This document shows, one piece after another, positions 46,964 through 57,366 of a stretch of DNA of 64,000 nt. Made by a program: the position numbers and the translations under genes. The notes beneath the pieces were generated by a model that was not told the origin of the DNA, ran no database searches, and saw only the letters and a program-made list of their open reading frames with translations. Every line of letters starts with the position of its first letter. Position 1 is the stretch's first letter. This stretch comes from Ophioceras dolichostomum (taxonomy: Eukaryota; Ascomycota; Sordariomycetes; Magnaporthales; Ophioceraceae): contig PYST01000130.1 in the NCBI GenBank assembly GCA_003049485.1, positions 35,521 through 99,520 on the forward strand. The letters are read 5' to 3'.

Positions 46964-48464
46964 CTACCAGATCAGGCCATAGCTCTTCTCCCCAACCTTC
47001 CCATCCCCCCTCTTCCGTCTATGCCTCACCCACTTCGTCCTCACCAGATCCTTGAGGCCCATGGCCAAAACGCCCACGACGCCCGCCCCGATCAGCCCCG
47101 CAATCGCGACCATGATGGCCACAGGGAAATAAGTCGACACGTTCAGAAAAGGCTGCCAAGTGGAGTCGTCTGGCGGGACAGAACCAGAACCAGAATCGGC
47201 GGCGGGGGCGGCGGTGGGGTCCAGCTGCCGCGCCGCGAGCGTGACCTGCATCGCGTTGAGGATGACCGACAGGATGGCGAACACGGTGACGACCGGCGCG
47301 ATGATGTGCGACAGGTACGAGCCCCACTGAGGGTGGATCTGGAAGTAGGCCAGCTTGCCGCGGAAGAGCAGGGCCGTCTTGTTGATGCGCGTGAGGCGCA
47401 GCTCGCCGTAGCTGCTGAAGCGGAGGTTGACGGCTTCGTCGGGGGCGCGGGAGAAGGGGCGGATGAAGGAGACGAATTGCTCGTAGGTTGGGTGTTGCGG
47501 GTCTTCGTTGCTGACTTCTTTGGAGGTGGTGGGCGTTGAAGAAGAAGAAAGGGAAGGAGACGAAGATGGGGGTAGCTTGGGGATGAGCCGCCTCTCGCAC
47601 GCGAGCTGGTAGTCGATGTCGTACTGCACCAGGTAGTACCAGCTGCGCATGAAGCCCAGCGCGGCGGCGTAGGCGGCAGGGTCGGCGTCGTGCAGGTACG
47701 TCCAGAAGGCCTGGCTGTACATGTAGGCCGGGATGGGCTTGATGAAGATGCGCTCGTAGTACCAGACCAGGTGCAGGCCTGGGTGCTCGTTCACGATGAT
47801 CTCCCGCCCGTGGGCCTGTTGGTGGTGCAGGGCCATGATGTGCTTGTGGGAGGGGGTTTGGACCTTTGTTGAGAGGAGATGAGGTGGGTTAGTGTGGGTA
47901 GGCGGTAGGTACCTAGGAGGTAGGTAGGCGGGCTGGAGATGGCGAAGTGGTTTTGGATGTGCGAGTGTTGACAATGATGATTGTGATATGATGAGTGGGT
48001 GAAAAAGCACTTACGAAGATGTATTTCATGAACGGAAGCAGCGAGTCGAGCTCTTTCGTGAGGTGCGCCTTTCGGAGGTAGTCCAGCACCTCGTTGTGGT
48101 GTCCTGGGTCGGTTTCATCCTCGGCTGGGCCGCCGGAGCCCGGGGCCGGTTCTAACCTCACTCGGGGCTGGCCCGGAAGGAACGGCCTTTTCGGGTCCGT
48201 TGCGCGTAGGATCTTCCTCACCGTCGACGGCACCGTGCCCGTGGCGACTTGCTTCTCGGACTCATTCTCGCTCGTTTGGGCCGCTGGAATCGTTACCGTC
48301 ACCAGCTCGAGGGCTGGTGTGAGCTCCTGTATGGTTATGGCCTTTGGAGTTGCTGGTGATATTCTGGACCTGCTCGGTTGTGCTCCTGAAACGGCAGGCG
48401 CCGGCGTTGAAACCGATGCCGAGCTGTGCGGAGAAGACCCGGTCGCTGCTGGCTCGGTCGCCAT
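46964..48464 (-). CDS. Two-TM fungal membrane protein, probably DUF6601 family
   Basis: Two exons on the minus strand, 48464-48015 and 47863-46964, give 449 residues. The frame extends upstream to a GTG, so the ATG at 48464 (MATEPAATG) is used. The 151-nt intron has GTAAGT, a cactaac branch and an AAG acceptor, in phase 0 (MKYIF|VQTPSH). After a disordered Ser/Pro N-terminus, conserved blocks appear: EVLDYLRKAHLTKELDSLL, MALHHQQAHGREIIV, NEHPGLHLVWYYERIFIKP and PAYMYSQAFWTYL. Then come ALGFMRSWYYLVQYDIDY and GELRLTRINKTALLFRGK. Two transmembrane segments lie near 333-357 (APVVTVFAILSVILNAMQ) and 396-420 (VAIMVAIAGLIGAGVVGVLA), with a basic tail. The pattern agrees with fungal DUF6601 proteins, some misannotated as subtilisin-like proteases; no protease motif is present. 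Function unknown. Confidence 0.85.
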
Positions 48465-49922
48465 GTCTTCCTCGCCCGGACTGCCGGCCTGCCTCTGTGC
48501 TTGCTTGCTTGCGTGCTTGGTACCTAGGTAGGTAACCTGCGTGCTTGTCTGGCTACCAACCTCCCTTCCGTGCTGACGTACCAGCTGTCCGATTGAAAAC
48601 TGGGCGGTGCCTTGAGAGGCGTGGTTTGACACAAACGGCTCAAGGAGACACAGTCTTCAAACCCCCAAAAATCCAAACCATTTGAGGGTTCGATGTACAA
48701 ATAATCGGCTCAAATTTTGGATAATGGGAAAGTGCCTCTGTTATATCCATCGTAACTTTCCAAGAAAACACATGGCAGGCGCGACCATGGCCGTGGTGTC
48801 CACTGATGATGGGGCAAAATATAGTGGATGCGTCACGCGGGTCGGTAGCGCGAAAAAGCAGGCGCAGGCGTTGTCGTTCAGGCGTTGTCCAGGTGCCCTG
48901 GGATGTCTCACCGAGCGTTGGCCACAGCGTCCACGTGCAATTGAAGCTGTGGCTCCCAACTCCGCCTCCGAAACTCCTCTCTGCACACCGGATCCTACCT
49001 ACTACCCATCACTACCAGCATCGCGCGCACACTTCCCTCATACTCTCTTTCTTCGACTTTCCTTGGTCTCGTTTTTTTTTCCCCTCCCCCCTTCCGTCTT
49101 GCTGTGTTACATGGAAAATCTCTGCGAGGGTGGTACAGGCATCGAATCGCGGCGACGCGCTTGATGCCTCGCTTGCTGACTCGGGAGCTCGCCCCTGTTC
49201 CATCGTCGGGATCTTCATCCGGGTGGTCCTGCCGGATCTTACATGGAGGACTTCGAAGGCGAGCGTAGTGGGGCCAGATGCGCTCGAGGGACGCGGCGGT
49301 CGGTGCTGGGTGAAAGTTCAACCCATCACGGCGGTGGCACGTCGCAGGGCTTGCCCGGCGGCTACCTAGGTAGTTGTTATCTTCTTCTTTTCTTCTTCTT
49401 TTTTCTCTCGATTGCCTTCTTTGATAGGGGCTCGGAATGGCACTCTCGGGCTGTACTGCTGTCTTGTTGGGTTTTTCCTCTCGCGTTGGGGTGCGGACGA
49501 CGGGCTCACCAGTGGCCCCTTTTTTCCTTCTTGCACGTTTTTCGTGAGAAGTGTTTTCCCATTTCCTTCTTCACAGCTCCTTTTTGTCTCAATGGCATGA
49601 GAAAGATAACCAAAAAGGGATGTTCAGGGGTTGAGCTTGTGACAGGTCACGTGCAATGATTGTCTCCTTGGTTCCTGTGCAGGGGTGGGTTTTAAGCGCC
49701 GCCGTTGTGTTATTTCTAGCGACCACCAACAACGAAAAGCATTGCTACCTCACCCGATTTCGAATTCTCCCTCCCGATGAAAGAATCTTCACCACAACCT
49801 GTGAGGATGTAAAACCTAAGGTCTCTTTTTGAATTGACTGCTGCCTTCTTTATTTTCCCGCGTTTTGTTTTCCTTGCGGTGTGGATTTTTGTTTTTTTCG
49901 TCCTCGGATTTGGGGGACGGCA
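48465..49922. other. Intergenic, divergent promoters
   Basis: Upstream of the DUF6601-like gene (-) and the FTA2-like gene (+). It carries a palindromic tacctaggta motif (about 48521-48535) and T/C-rich tracts (49070-49095, 49380-49410). No supported gene. Confidence 0.5.
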
Positions 49923-50146
49923 ATGCATCCGCTGCCCAGCTGCACCGGTCCAAAACTGGAGCCGTTCCCCGACGTGGATGAGCGGAAGGGGACCCTCGAT
50001 GGCATCGAATTCCTCGAAAGCTTGGGTAAGGGCGTACACGCCTATGCCTTTAAGGTCGCGATCGACGGCAAGATTTTCTGCCTCAAGGCGGTATGTTAAA
50101 TTTATCCAGTTGTTCACCACTTCCCCCTTCCCATTTCTTTCGTTTC

Positions 50147-50236
<90 letters not shown>

Positions 50237-50319
50237 NNNNNNNNNNNNNNNNNNNNNNNNNNNNNNNNNNNNNNNNNNNNNNNNNNNNNNNNNNNNNNNN
50301 NNNNNNNNNNNNNNNNNNN

Positions 50320-50356
<37 letters not shown>

Positions 50357-51348
50357 CTTCTTCTTCTTCTTCTTTTTTTTCTTTCTCCAGTTTAACCCTT
50401 CGTTTTAACAATGTCATCCAGTTCAAGTTCCATGACCCGGCACGAATCGGGCCGTGGGACGCGAAGCCAGAGAGGCGGCATTTCGTGAGGGTCAAGGACG
50501 TGGTGGCGCAGATGGACCCCTTCCACTGCGAGTGCCGCGCCTATGGGCGCCTGAAGGAGGTGGACCGAGAGGACTTGGCCGTGCGGTGTTACGGGTATCT
50601 CCTCCTCCGGCCCGAGGACGAGGCGGCCCTGGAGCAGCGCTTCGGGATCACAAAATGGGGAGACCGCCCGCCCAGGGGCAAGCGCGGGAAGCCGCCGCCG
50701 GCGGTGCGGGCCATCGTGAAGGAATTCGTCGAGGGGGGAATCAGGACCTTCAACGATGGCGAGGACGACGGCGAGAACAAGGACAGAGACGCCTCAGTGA
50801 AGCACCCGGCGCCCTACTTCACCCCGCCGATGGTGCCCCGCATGTTGCAGAATCTCTTCATGCTCCACCGCCTCGGAATCGTGGTTAGGGACATCAAGTT
50901 CGACGCCTACATCCACGGCCGTCTCGTCGATTTCAGCAGCGCCTGGACCATGCCGCACTTCCTCCTCGACCCGGACAAGGACATCCTCCCGCAGAACGCG
51001 GCAGAACTGGCCAGGGACGACCATGTCATGTTCCGCTTCATGGCCTCGGACTGGAACACCCTGCTGCGCATTTGGTGGCAGGCGAACCCAGGCCAGGCCC
51101 ACTCGTCGGGCCTGATCGACATCTGGCCGTTCTACGGCGGCCCCAGCGTCTGGGACGACCGGCTCAGGGCCACGCGCAGCACCCCGCGGCCCAGCCCGTC
51201 GTTCCCGGATCCGGCCCGCTACAACTGGAAGAAGTCGCGGATAGCTGAGAGGCGCGAGGGGAGGAAGGCCGCCGTGAAGGCGGGGCGGGCGGGCGACAAG
51301 AATAGATCGACCCGCACTCGACCGGCGATAAAAGAAAATTTCCACTAG
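49923..51348 (+). CDS. FTA2-like (Sim4 kinetochore family) degenerate protein kinase
   Basis: Two exons, 49923-50090 and 50422-51348, give 364 residues in phase 0 (FCLKA|FKFHDP). The intron contains the CT microsatellite and an assembly gap. The protein resembles the fungal FTA2 family, named for a Sim4-complex kinetochore subunit but widely expanded in Pezizomycotina. Kinase-like landmarks: LGKGVHAYAFKV (34-45) as a loose glycine loop, Lys55 in CLKA, Glu93 in CECRAYGRL, the catalytic-loop position VVRDIKFDAYI (211-220), and VDFSSAW (225-231) for DFG. The Asn expected after RDIxxD is Ala218, so catalysis is doubtful. EDLAVRCYGYLLL and PRMLQNLFMLHRLGIVVRD are family-typical. A basic C-terminal tail (KKSRIAERREGRK) could be a nuclear localisation signal. 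A kinetochore role is only a name inherited from the family. Confidence 0.85.
50152..50390. repeat. (CA)n(CT)n microsatellite with assembly gap
   Basis: Within the intron of the FTA2-like gene, a (CA)n tract runs directly into (CT)n. The run is interrupted by 83 N (50237-50319), then resumes as (CT)n and TTC repeats to about 50390. The true repeat length is unknown. The N run is an assembly artefact, not biology. Confidence 0.95.
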
Positions 51349-52473
51349 AGCACGTTTCGCTCCCACATTAAGGGGGGTCCGGGCGGTGGAGGGATGGGGG
51401 CCCGGTTGTAAATTGATAGGGCATCGAATGCCTGAGGTCCGCGAACGCGATGGGTCGGATAGGGCGAGCGAGATCATCAGTGGACACGAGACTGCCTCGT
51501 GCCCGCGGGCCGACCCGACAGTTCACCCGTAGGCAGGGCATGTAATGTATTGTACTCTGTATTGTATTTCCGACCTATTCGCGTGTGCTTTACGCGGCAT
51601 CAATACACTACATTACATTGCATGCTCTGCCCGTGGGCGCCCGGCCAAGTCACTCACGGTCGTTTACCCGCCACGTTCGATGTGTGAATAATGAAGCGCT
51701 GGCTAAATCGCTTCTATTTCTTCTTCCCATCTTTTTCTAGTATTTTTTTAATATATTTTTAATACTCCCTGGTCATTTGTTTTCTCCTTCCCTTCGTCTC
51801 CCCGGTCCCTCTAACCCAACCCGTGGCCCGACCGTGGCTGGGCCGATGCTACGATTGGACCGTGAACAAATTCGGGGGCCGAATGCGACGAATAACCGCG
51901 GAGGCGCTTCCTTGTCTCATGAGGCACTTTCCGACAGGTGAAGACTGCCGCCTGCTGGTCTCCATTGCCGCCTCGCCTCGGTGGGGTCGGGCCTCCGGTC
52001 GAGGCCGCATGAGACAACATTCCTCGTAGCCCAACCGATCTGACAGCCTTGTCGGCCAGCCCTCTGCGTGTCGTGCTAGCCGGCGAGCCTGACGTCGCAT
52101 TTCTGGCCAGTTTCGCGGTTTTCAAATCCGTCTTTTTTTGTTTTTCTTTTTTTTTAGGCCCAGCTGCTCTGTCCAGTTGGCGAAAGCGCGGTCTTCCAGT
52201 GCCTCCAGGGGGAGGGGGGATGTTCGCAGTGACAATGACGACGAAGATTTGCAATACAGGCATAAATAAGCGCCCGTATCTCTCTTCTTTTCCTTTCCCC
52301 TTCTTCTCTCCTTCATTCAACGCTACCTAAATCCCCATCCATTTCTGCCCAAGCAATATCAGAGCCCGTTCCGTGTTTTTCTGTTCACCCAATTCTATCT
52401 CCTTGCTCTTCCTTCCTCCTTCCTCCCGGCCTTCCGTCCGTCCCTTATCCGTATTATATATTGCTCTTTGAAA
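51349..52473. other. Intergenic with MITE-like element
   Basis: Besides the inverted-repeat element at 51532-51631 the stretch holds T-rich segments (about 51715-51790) and a CT-rich leader before 52474. Open frames on either strand are not supported. Confidence 0.5.
51532..51631. mobile_element. MITE-like inverted-repeat element, copy 2
   Basis: A 100-bp element bounded by inverted ggcag(g/a)gcatg ends, with inner arms taatgtattgta and its near complement. It shares the central blocks tgtattgtatttc, gacctat and gcgtgtgct with the 145-bp element at 1788-1932. The right part is shorter, so the two copies differ by internal deletion. It lies about 180 bp beyond the stop of the FTA2-like gene. 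No coding capacity. Confidence 0.75.
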
Positions 52474-53529
52474 ATGTCTATCCAACCACTTTCCATCCAC
52501 GAGGTCCTCACCCGGCCAAACCCTGATCCGCGGATTCTCTCACCCCCGGGGCCAGTTACCAACAACATGAACTACACGTCTCTCCGCGCCCAGCACATCA
52601 GGCCCTGGGCCGACTTCACGTACGAGAACCTGATGGCGGCGTACGGCGACCTGCTCCAAAGGGGGCCCATCAAGGCCCCCGTGGAGGAGGACATCTCAGA
52701 CAGCCAAAAGATCGTGAAGACCGAGGCCAACGTGGATCGGCTCGCGTCCAAATGGACTGAGGAGGTGCTGCGCTACGCGCTCAAGGCCGGGCTGAGTCAC
52801 CGCCGGGGCGCGCCGCTGAACGAGAAGCTGGAGACGACCATCAGCATCGACCAGCACAACATCCAGATCCGGGACCCAGTGTCGAACCGGTTGTTCAAGC
52901 CGGACCTCTGTGTCTTCCTGCAGCCCTCTGCCCGTCTAGGCGAGGGCTTCGAGGTGCCCATCCTGTTCGGCGACAACAAGTGTAGTACTAAGCTGAAGAG
53001 CAGCTACCTGTCAGCCAACACCATCGGATTGCTGGAGAACATCGAGTGGTCGTTCCGGCAGGTGGCCTCGTACGGACTGTGGAGCGGCACGCGTTACACG
53101 TTCATCATGACGCCCGAGGAGCTCATTGCTGTCCGCCTCTACCGGGACGAGCGCGCCTACACCCAGATCCGGGCTGAGTACCAGCCCGTGCCGTGGGATA
53201 ATCACGGGGAGGGGGTACTGACGGTCAACTTGAGCATCTGGTGGCTGGCCATGATGGCGCTGGACGAGATGCACCGTGATCTCGTGCCCGAGAGCCGCGT
53301 GCTCGGCCTGAACGTGTGGCACCCGCTCCCCGCCAACCCTGGTAATGGCGGCGGCAGCAGCAGCACCGCCAGGTACGAGCACAGCCTGTCGAGAAGGCGG
53401 GTTCGCGACCTTCCGGTGGGGCAAGTAAGCCGGCCGGCGCCAGCGGCCGCCACTTCTGTCCAGTCTCCGGTGCCCGCGCTCCGTCAGGTGCCAGACTCCG
53501 ATGGTTCGAAGCGGACGCGGAAGAGGTAG
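52474..53529 (+). CDS. Hypothetical protein with PD-(D/E)XK-like signature
   Basis: Single exon, 351 residues from the ATG at 52474 (MSIQPLSIHEVL); the frame opens at a TTG two codons earlier. I do not recognise a named family. A helical N-terminus (KWTEEVLRYALKAGL) precedes a region that reads like a RecB-type PD-(D/E)XK nuclease core. It has Asp144 in FKPDLCVFL, Asp167-Asn-Lys169 in PILFGDNKCS, and Gln196-x3-Tyr200 in FRQVASYGLW, followed by strand-like RYTFIMTPEELIAVRLY. The spacing and the QxxxY motif are suggestive, but the Glu of ExK is Asp. The C-terminal 65 residues are disordered and end in a KRTRKR nuclear-localisation candidate. No signal peptide or membrane segment. The nuclease fold is inference. 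Confidence 0.82.
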   Translation: MSIQPLSIHEVLTRPNPDPRILSPPGPVTNNMNYTSLRAQHIRPWADFTYENLMAAYGDLLQRGPIKAPVEEDISDSQKIVKTEANVDRLASKWTEEVLRYALKAGLSHRRGAPLNEKLETTISIDQHNIQIRDPVSNRLFKPDLCVFLQPSARLGEGFEVPILFGDNKCSTKLKSSYLSANTIGLLENIEWSFRQVASYGLWSGTRYTFIMTPEELIAVRLYRDERAYTQIRAEYQPVPWDNHGEGVLTVNLSIWWLAMMALDEMHRDLVPESRVLGLNVWHPLPANPGNGGGSSSTARYEHSLSRRRVRDLPVGQVSRPAPAAATSVQSPVPALRQVPDSDGSKRTRKR

Positions 53530-55055
53530 AAGTAGGCAGAGGAGTTGGGAGGTAGGAGAGTACGGAAGGGAGGGAAGAGGAGGTGAGGGAGAGAGGGGGG
53601 GCCCAACACGATCCAACAGAGTTTCAGGTTTTACAAATGGTATTTCAATTGGGGCGATATAGGTGTTCTGGCTTTTTTTTTGGTTTACCTTGTACCACTA
53701 GTCTAGTCTAGGCGCGTGTTTCTAGGTAGTTCGATCTATTTGCACTTTGGTCTTCTGGAAGACAAGACAGGTACGAAGGATTGGTCATACTCACGGGGTT
53801 CACATCGCCAATCATCCCCCCTCACCTACTATTTTGATAGACGCATGGCGGCAGAGCGGATTGACCTATACTGTCAACGTACGTGTGTTTTCCCCCAACA
53901 TCTCGCCTGCCGTGTTATCTCCGTCAATAGTGGTGGCGATGCGTCCGAGACTCGGCTCTCTCGAGGGTGTAGGAGCTTACAAGCTCCTCCTCCTCTTTCA
54001 TTCTTCGTTGTCCCCCCTGCTGATCCTGCGGCTGAACCACCGGATTTGGAAGCCCACCCAGTCAGCCGGGGGGCCCCGGCCTCGGGGGTTTTAGTTCATG
54101 CGCTGCAGGGGACATGACAATTGCATTTCGCGGGGAGCCTTCCCTCGGTCGCATTTCGTCATCTCCGGGCGCTTACACGGGACCTCCCCTCCTTGTAAGC
54201 AGCCATCGCTCGCCGGTTTCCTGATCTGGATGATCGGGACTCCAGCTCCTTGGCCCCGCTCGTGTCAAGACGAGCTGATAGCACGTCACGATGGAGGGGG
54301 TTGGAGAAGCTGTGGCGTTTCGAGGGAGGGTGCGGGGTGGGATGGTTCTGAATTCTGCAGCATGCCCTCTTCAGCCGCTTCTGCTTTCTGATGATTGTTG
54401 ATACACCGCAGCACGAAGCAGCAGCAGCAGCATCAGCAGCCAGTCACCACCCGGCTCTTCAGCCTCAAGGTACGAAGGCCGACATCTCCTATCAGACTGA
54501 CTCTTCGGGCGGTAAAAAGCGGGTTATCGATGGGGACTCACTGACCGGCTGGGCGATGGATGGGTGAGGCTCCTGCGCCAGGTCGGTGATGGGTGGTGGT
54601 ACGGCAGGCGACAAAAACCACCCGCGAGACCCGGCGCCACGGATTGTTGCATACGGCCCACACTTCTCGCGCTAGATGCATCCGCGGGGGCGGGCTGATG
54701 ATGATAATCACGGTGGTGTGGCATCGATACGGCCGAACCCTGCGAACGGCGGGCTGCTGATGAGGCAGGCACCCTCGAGGGCTGTCTGACCGACGGTGGC
54801 GGCTCAGGGATGGACAAAAGAAGGCAGCCAGGGCGTTGGCGGCTCAGAGACGACAAAAAAGGCGGCCAAGGCGTTGACAGCTTATGATAAATATGGCTCA
54901 TCTCCCAGCCCGATGGATCATAAGAGTCGGCTGGCTCCGAGTCTTTAACAACGTTGCTTCCTTGCGTAGAGTCCGGCTTGTGCCGTTGTTTTACCCCCCG
55001 TTTTTTAACTCGTCATATTCCTGCATCTCTTTTGTCTCCCTACCGTCTAATCCAG
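53530..55055. other. Intergenic, hypothetical gene to DUF3433 gene
   Basis: No supported gene. It contains a T run (about 53673-53681), a short CAG repeat (54416-54442) and a repeated phrase around 54785-54870 (ggcggctcag...gacaaaa..aggcggcc...aaggcgttg, twice, imperfect). Just before 55056 the sequence is pyrimidine-rich and ends tctaatccag, so a 5'-UTR intron acceptor is possible. Confidence 0.45.
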
Positions 55056-57366
55056 ATGTCGGACCGGGTCATGGAGGTAATCGAACTCAACCCGAGGGCC
55101 TCGCGGGGGCCAAAAGGCGGGGTTCGGGTCGGGACGACCACCCCGGTGACGCCTGGGGGAAGCCCCGAGCCTCCACAGCAGCCTATGCCTGCACCCGCAC
55201 CCCCAGCGGTCCCCAGCTGCGAGTACAGGCCGCAGGTCCTGCAGCAGCGCGTCCTGATCACTGTGATCTGCTGCCTCCTCGCCGTCATCGCCATCCTCCT
55301 CGGCCTCAGCCTCAAGCCGAACTTCCAGATCCGGAACGAGTGGGCCTACTTCGCGGTGCGCATCGGCCCCACCGCCGTCGGCACCGCGACTGCGGCGGTG
55401 GTGCAGGACATCATGTTCGCGCTCTCGCGCATCACACCCTTCATGCGCTGCGCCGCCGAGGGGGGCGACACCATGGGGAACACGATCCTCAGGGGCTACG
55501 TCCCCCTGCTGCCCCTGCGCGAGGCGTACCGAACGCGGAGCCGGCACCTGTACCCCTGCGTCGCCGTGCGGTGGGGGCTGGACCTGCTGGTCGGCTTCAA
55601 GGCGGCGCTGCTGACGACGTACGGCCCCGGGTTCGGGAGGGCCGAGATCAGCTACTTCGTGCTGTGGATCCTGGTGGGGATCTACGGCGCGCTGGTCCTG
55701 TACGTCACCTGGGTGCTGTGGTTCCTGCGCGGCCGGGCCACGGGGCTGAGGGAGGGCTGGGACATGGTCACCATCGCGGACCACCTGAGCCTGTTCAGGA
55801 ACTCGGACTTCCTGCACATGTTCGAGGGCACGTGCATCGCGCAGCGGGGGTCGATGGTCGACACGCTCGGCGATCTGAGGATCAAGCTGCAGCACTGGGA
55901 CCTGGAGGGCTCGGAGAGCAAGTGGTTCGGGTTCAAGCTCGACCCCCCTGGTCAAGGTATGTGTTAACGGGAAGCTTGCTCTAGCTCTGGTTAGAAGGAG
56001 AGTGGGATTGGAAGAAGGGAGGCTAATATTCGGAACGACCTAACATCACTTACAGCCCTGCCGGCAACCAATGATGAAAACGAGTCACCCTCATGTCCGT
56101 TACCCTCCCCTCTCCCCTCCCATTGAGTTTCCACTCAGGCTACAGCGTCTCTAACTTTCCTCCACAGACACCGCCGCCGAGCTCTCCAAGCTCCGGTACA
56201 ACTCGGTCTACACTGCCATCCAGCCGCACGCGGTGTACCTGATGTCGGGCGTGGCCTTCCTCCTCCTGACGCTCTACGTCTTCGGCCTCGTGGCCGTGCA
56301 CGTGCGGGCCTCAGGCGAGGTCGTCGCCGTGCCCGTGTCGGACTACATGGGGAGCCTGCTGCTGTTCGCCATCACCACCTTCGTCGTGGCCGGCTGGTTC
56401 GGCTGGGTCTGGGGCAGCATGTTCATCTTCGTCGCCATCACGGAGCCGTTCAGGGCCATGTCGCGCGACGGGGGCGCCACGGCGGAGGAGGCGCTGCTGC
56501 TCAACTACGCGTGCGCGCCCAGCCCCGTGGTCGCGTACGAGGCCTTCGGGCGGCGGCACTGGAAGGTCATGTTCGCGGCGCTGTTCGCCCTCGCCCAACG
56601 GCTGCTGCCCATCTTTGTGGCGGGCAGCGTGGTCGTGCGACGGTTCGAGGACGACCCGGGCAACAGCCGGAGCGGGATCGAATTCTTCTTCCCGCTGAGC
56701 CTGACGGCCGCGATCTACTTCGCGGCGTACGTGGTGCTGATACCCCTGATGGCGTTCAGGGGGGGCTACTCGAGGCACCTGCCGCGCGACCCGCACTGCA
56801 TCGGTGACCTTCTGTCGTGGGTGTGCTCCAGCCGCCTGCTGCGGGCGGACGAGGTCGAGGCCTGGGAGGACAAGACGAGACCCGTCGCGGGCAACCCGCT
56901 GGACACGCTGGGCACGGACCCCAAGAACCAGAAGTGGCACATGGAGTCGAGGCTGCGCCTGGCGCACCAGCGGTACTGGTTCGACCTGGAGGAGGTGACG
57001 GCCCCGGCGGCGGCAGGGGCCGACGCAGAGGCTAACGCAGAGGCCGACGCAGAGGACGCCAGTAACGACGGCGACAAGAACTGGGCCATCGGCTTCAAGA
57101 GCAGTAACGGCAGGGTTGTGGCCAAGAAGATCCCGTTCCCGGAGCAACCGGTGTGGACCTTGAACCTCTTCAGGAGGAGGAGGAGAAGGAGGAGGAGGGG
57201 TGGCGACGTCGAGCCCGCGGCGCCGCCGCCGACGCGCTACAAGATCGCGGGCGCGGGGCGGTTCAGCCTCATCGACGGGCCGGAGAACCACGAGGACCAG
57301 TACGGGATGGCAAATGATGGGGCTGCGGGGCCTGCGGTCAGCGGCGGCAGCGGCGGCGGGTTATAG
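55056..57366 (+). CDS. DUF3433-family polytopic membrane protein
   Basis: Two exons, 55056-55956 and 56168-57366, give 699 residues. The 211-nt intron (GTATGT, tctaac branch, ACAG) splits an Asp codon (PPGQ|DTAAEL). After a Pro-rich cytosolic N-terminus a first transmembrane helix lies at 66-86 (LITVICCLLAVIAILLGLSL). The family-typical block follows: VQDIMFALSRITPFMRCAAEG and LRGYVPLLPLREAYRTRSRH. Further hydrophobic segments lie near 200-224, 322-344, 361-388, 431-455 and 473-497, about six helices in all. The C-terminal tail has Ala/Glu/Asp repeats (ADAEANAEADAEDA) and an Arg-rich cluster (RRRRRRRRGG). DUF3433 proteins are large fungal membrane proteins of unknown function, often present in many copies per genome. 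The first exon would be chosen over a longer upstream frame because that frame starts at a non-ATG codon. Confidence 0.85.

Noticed and set aside
50093..50395. Leu-Ser repeat protein across the CT microsatellite
   Set aside because: It is translated intron sequence including the N gap; consensus donor and acceptor remove it.
55047..55955. Long reverse-strand frame across DUF3433 exon 1 (and a similar one at 56311-57291)
   Set aside because: Shadow frames of GC-rich third positions; the forward frame carries the conserved blocks and splice sites.
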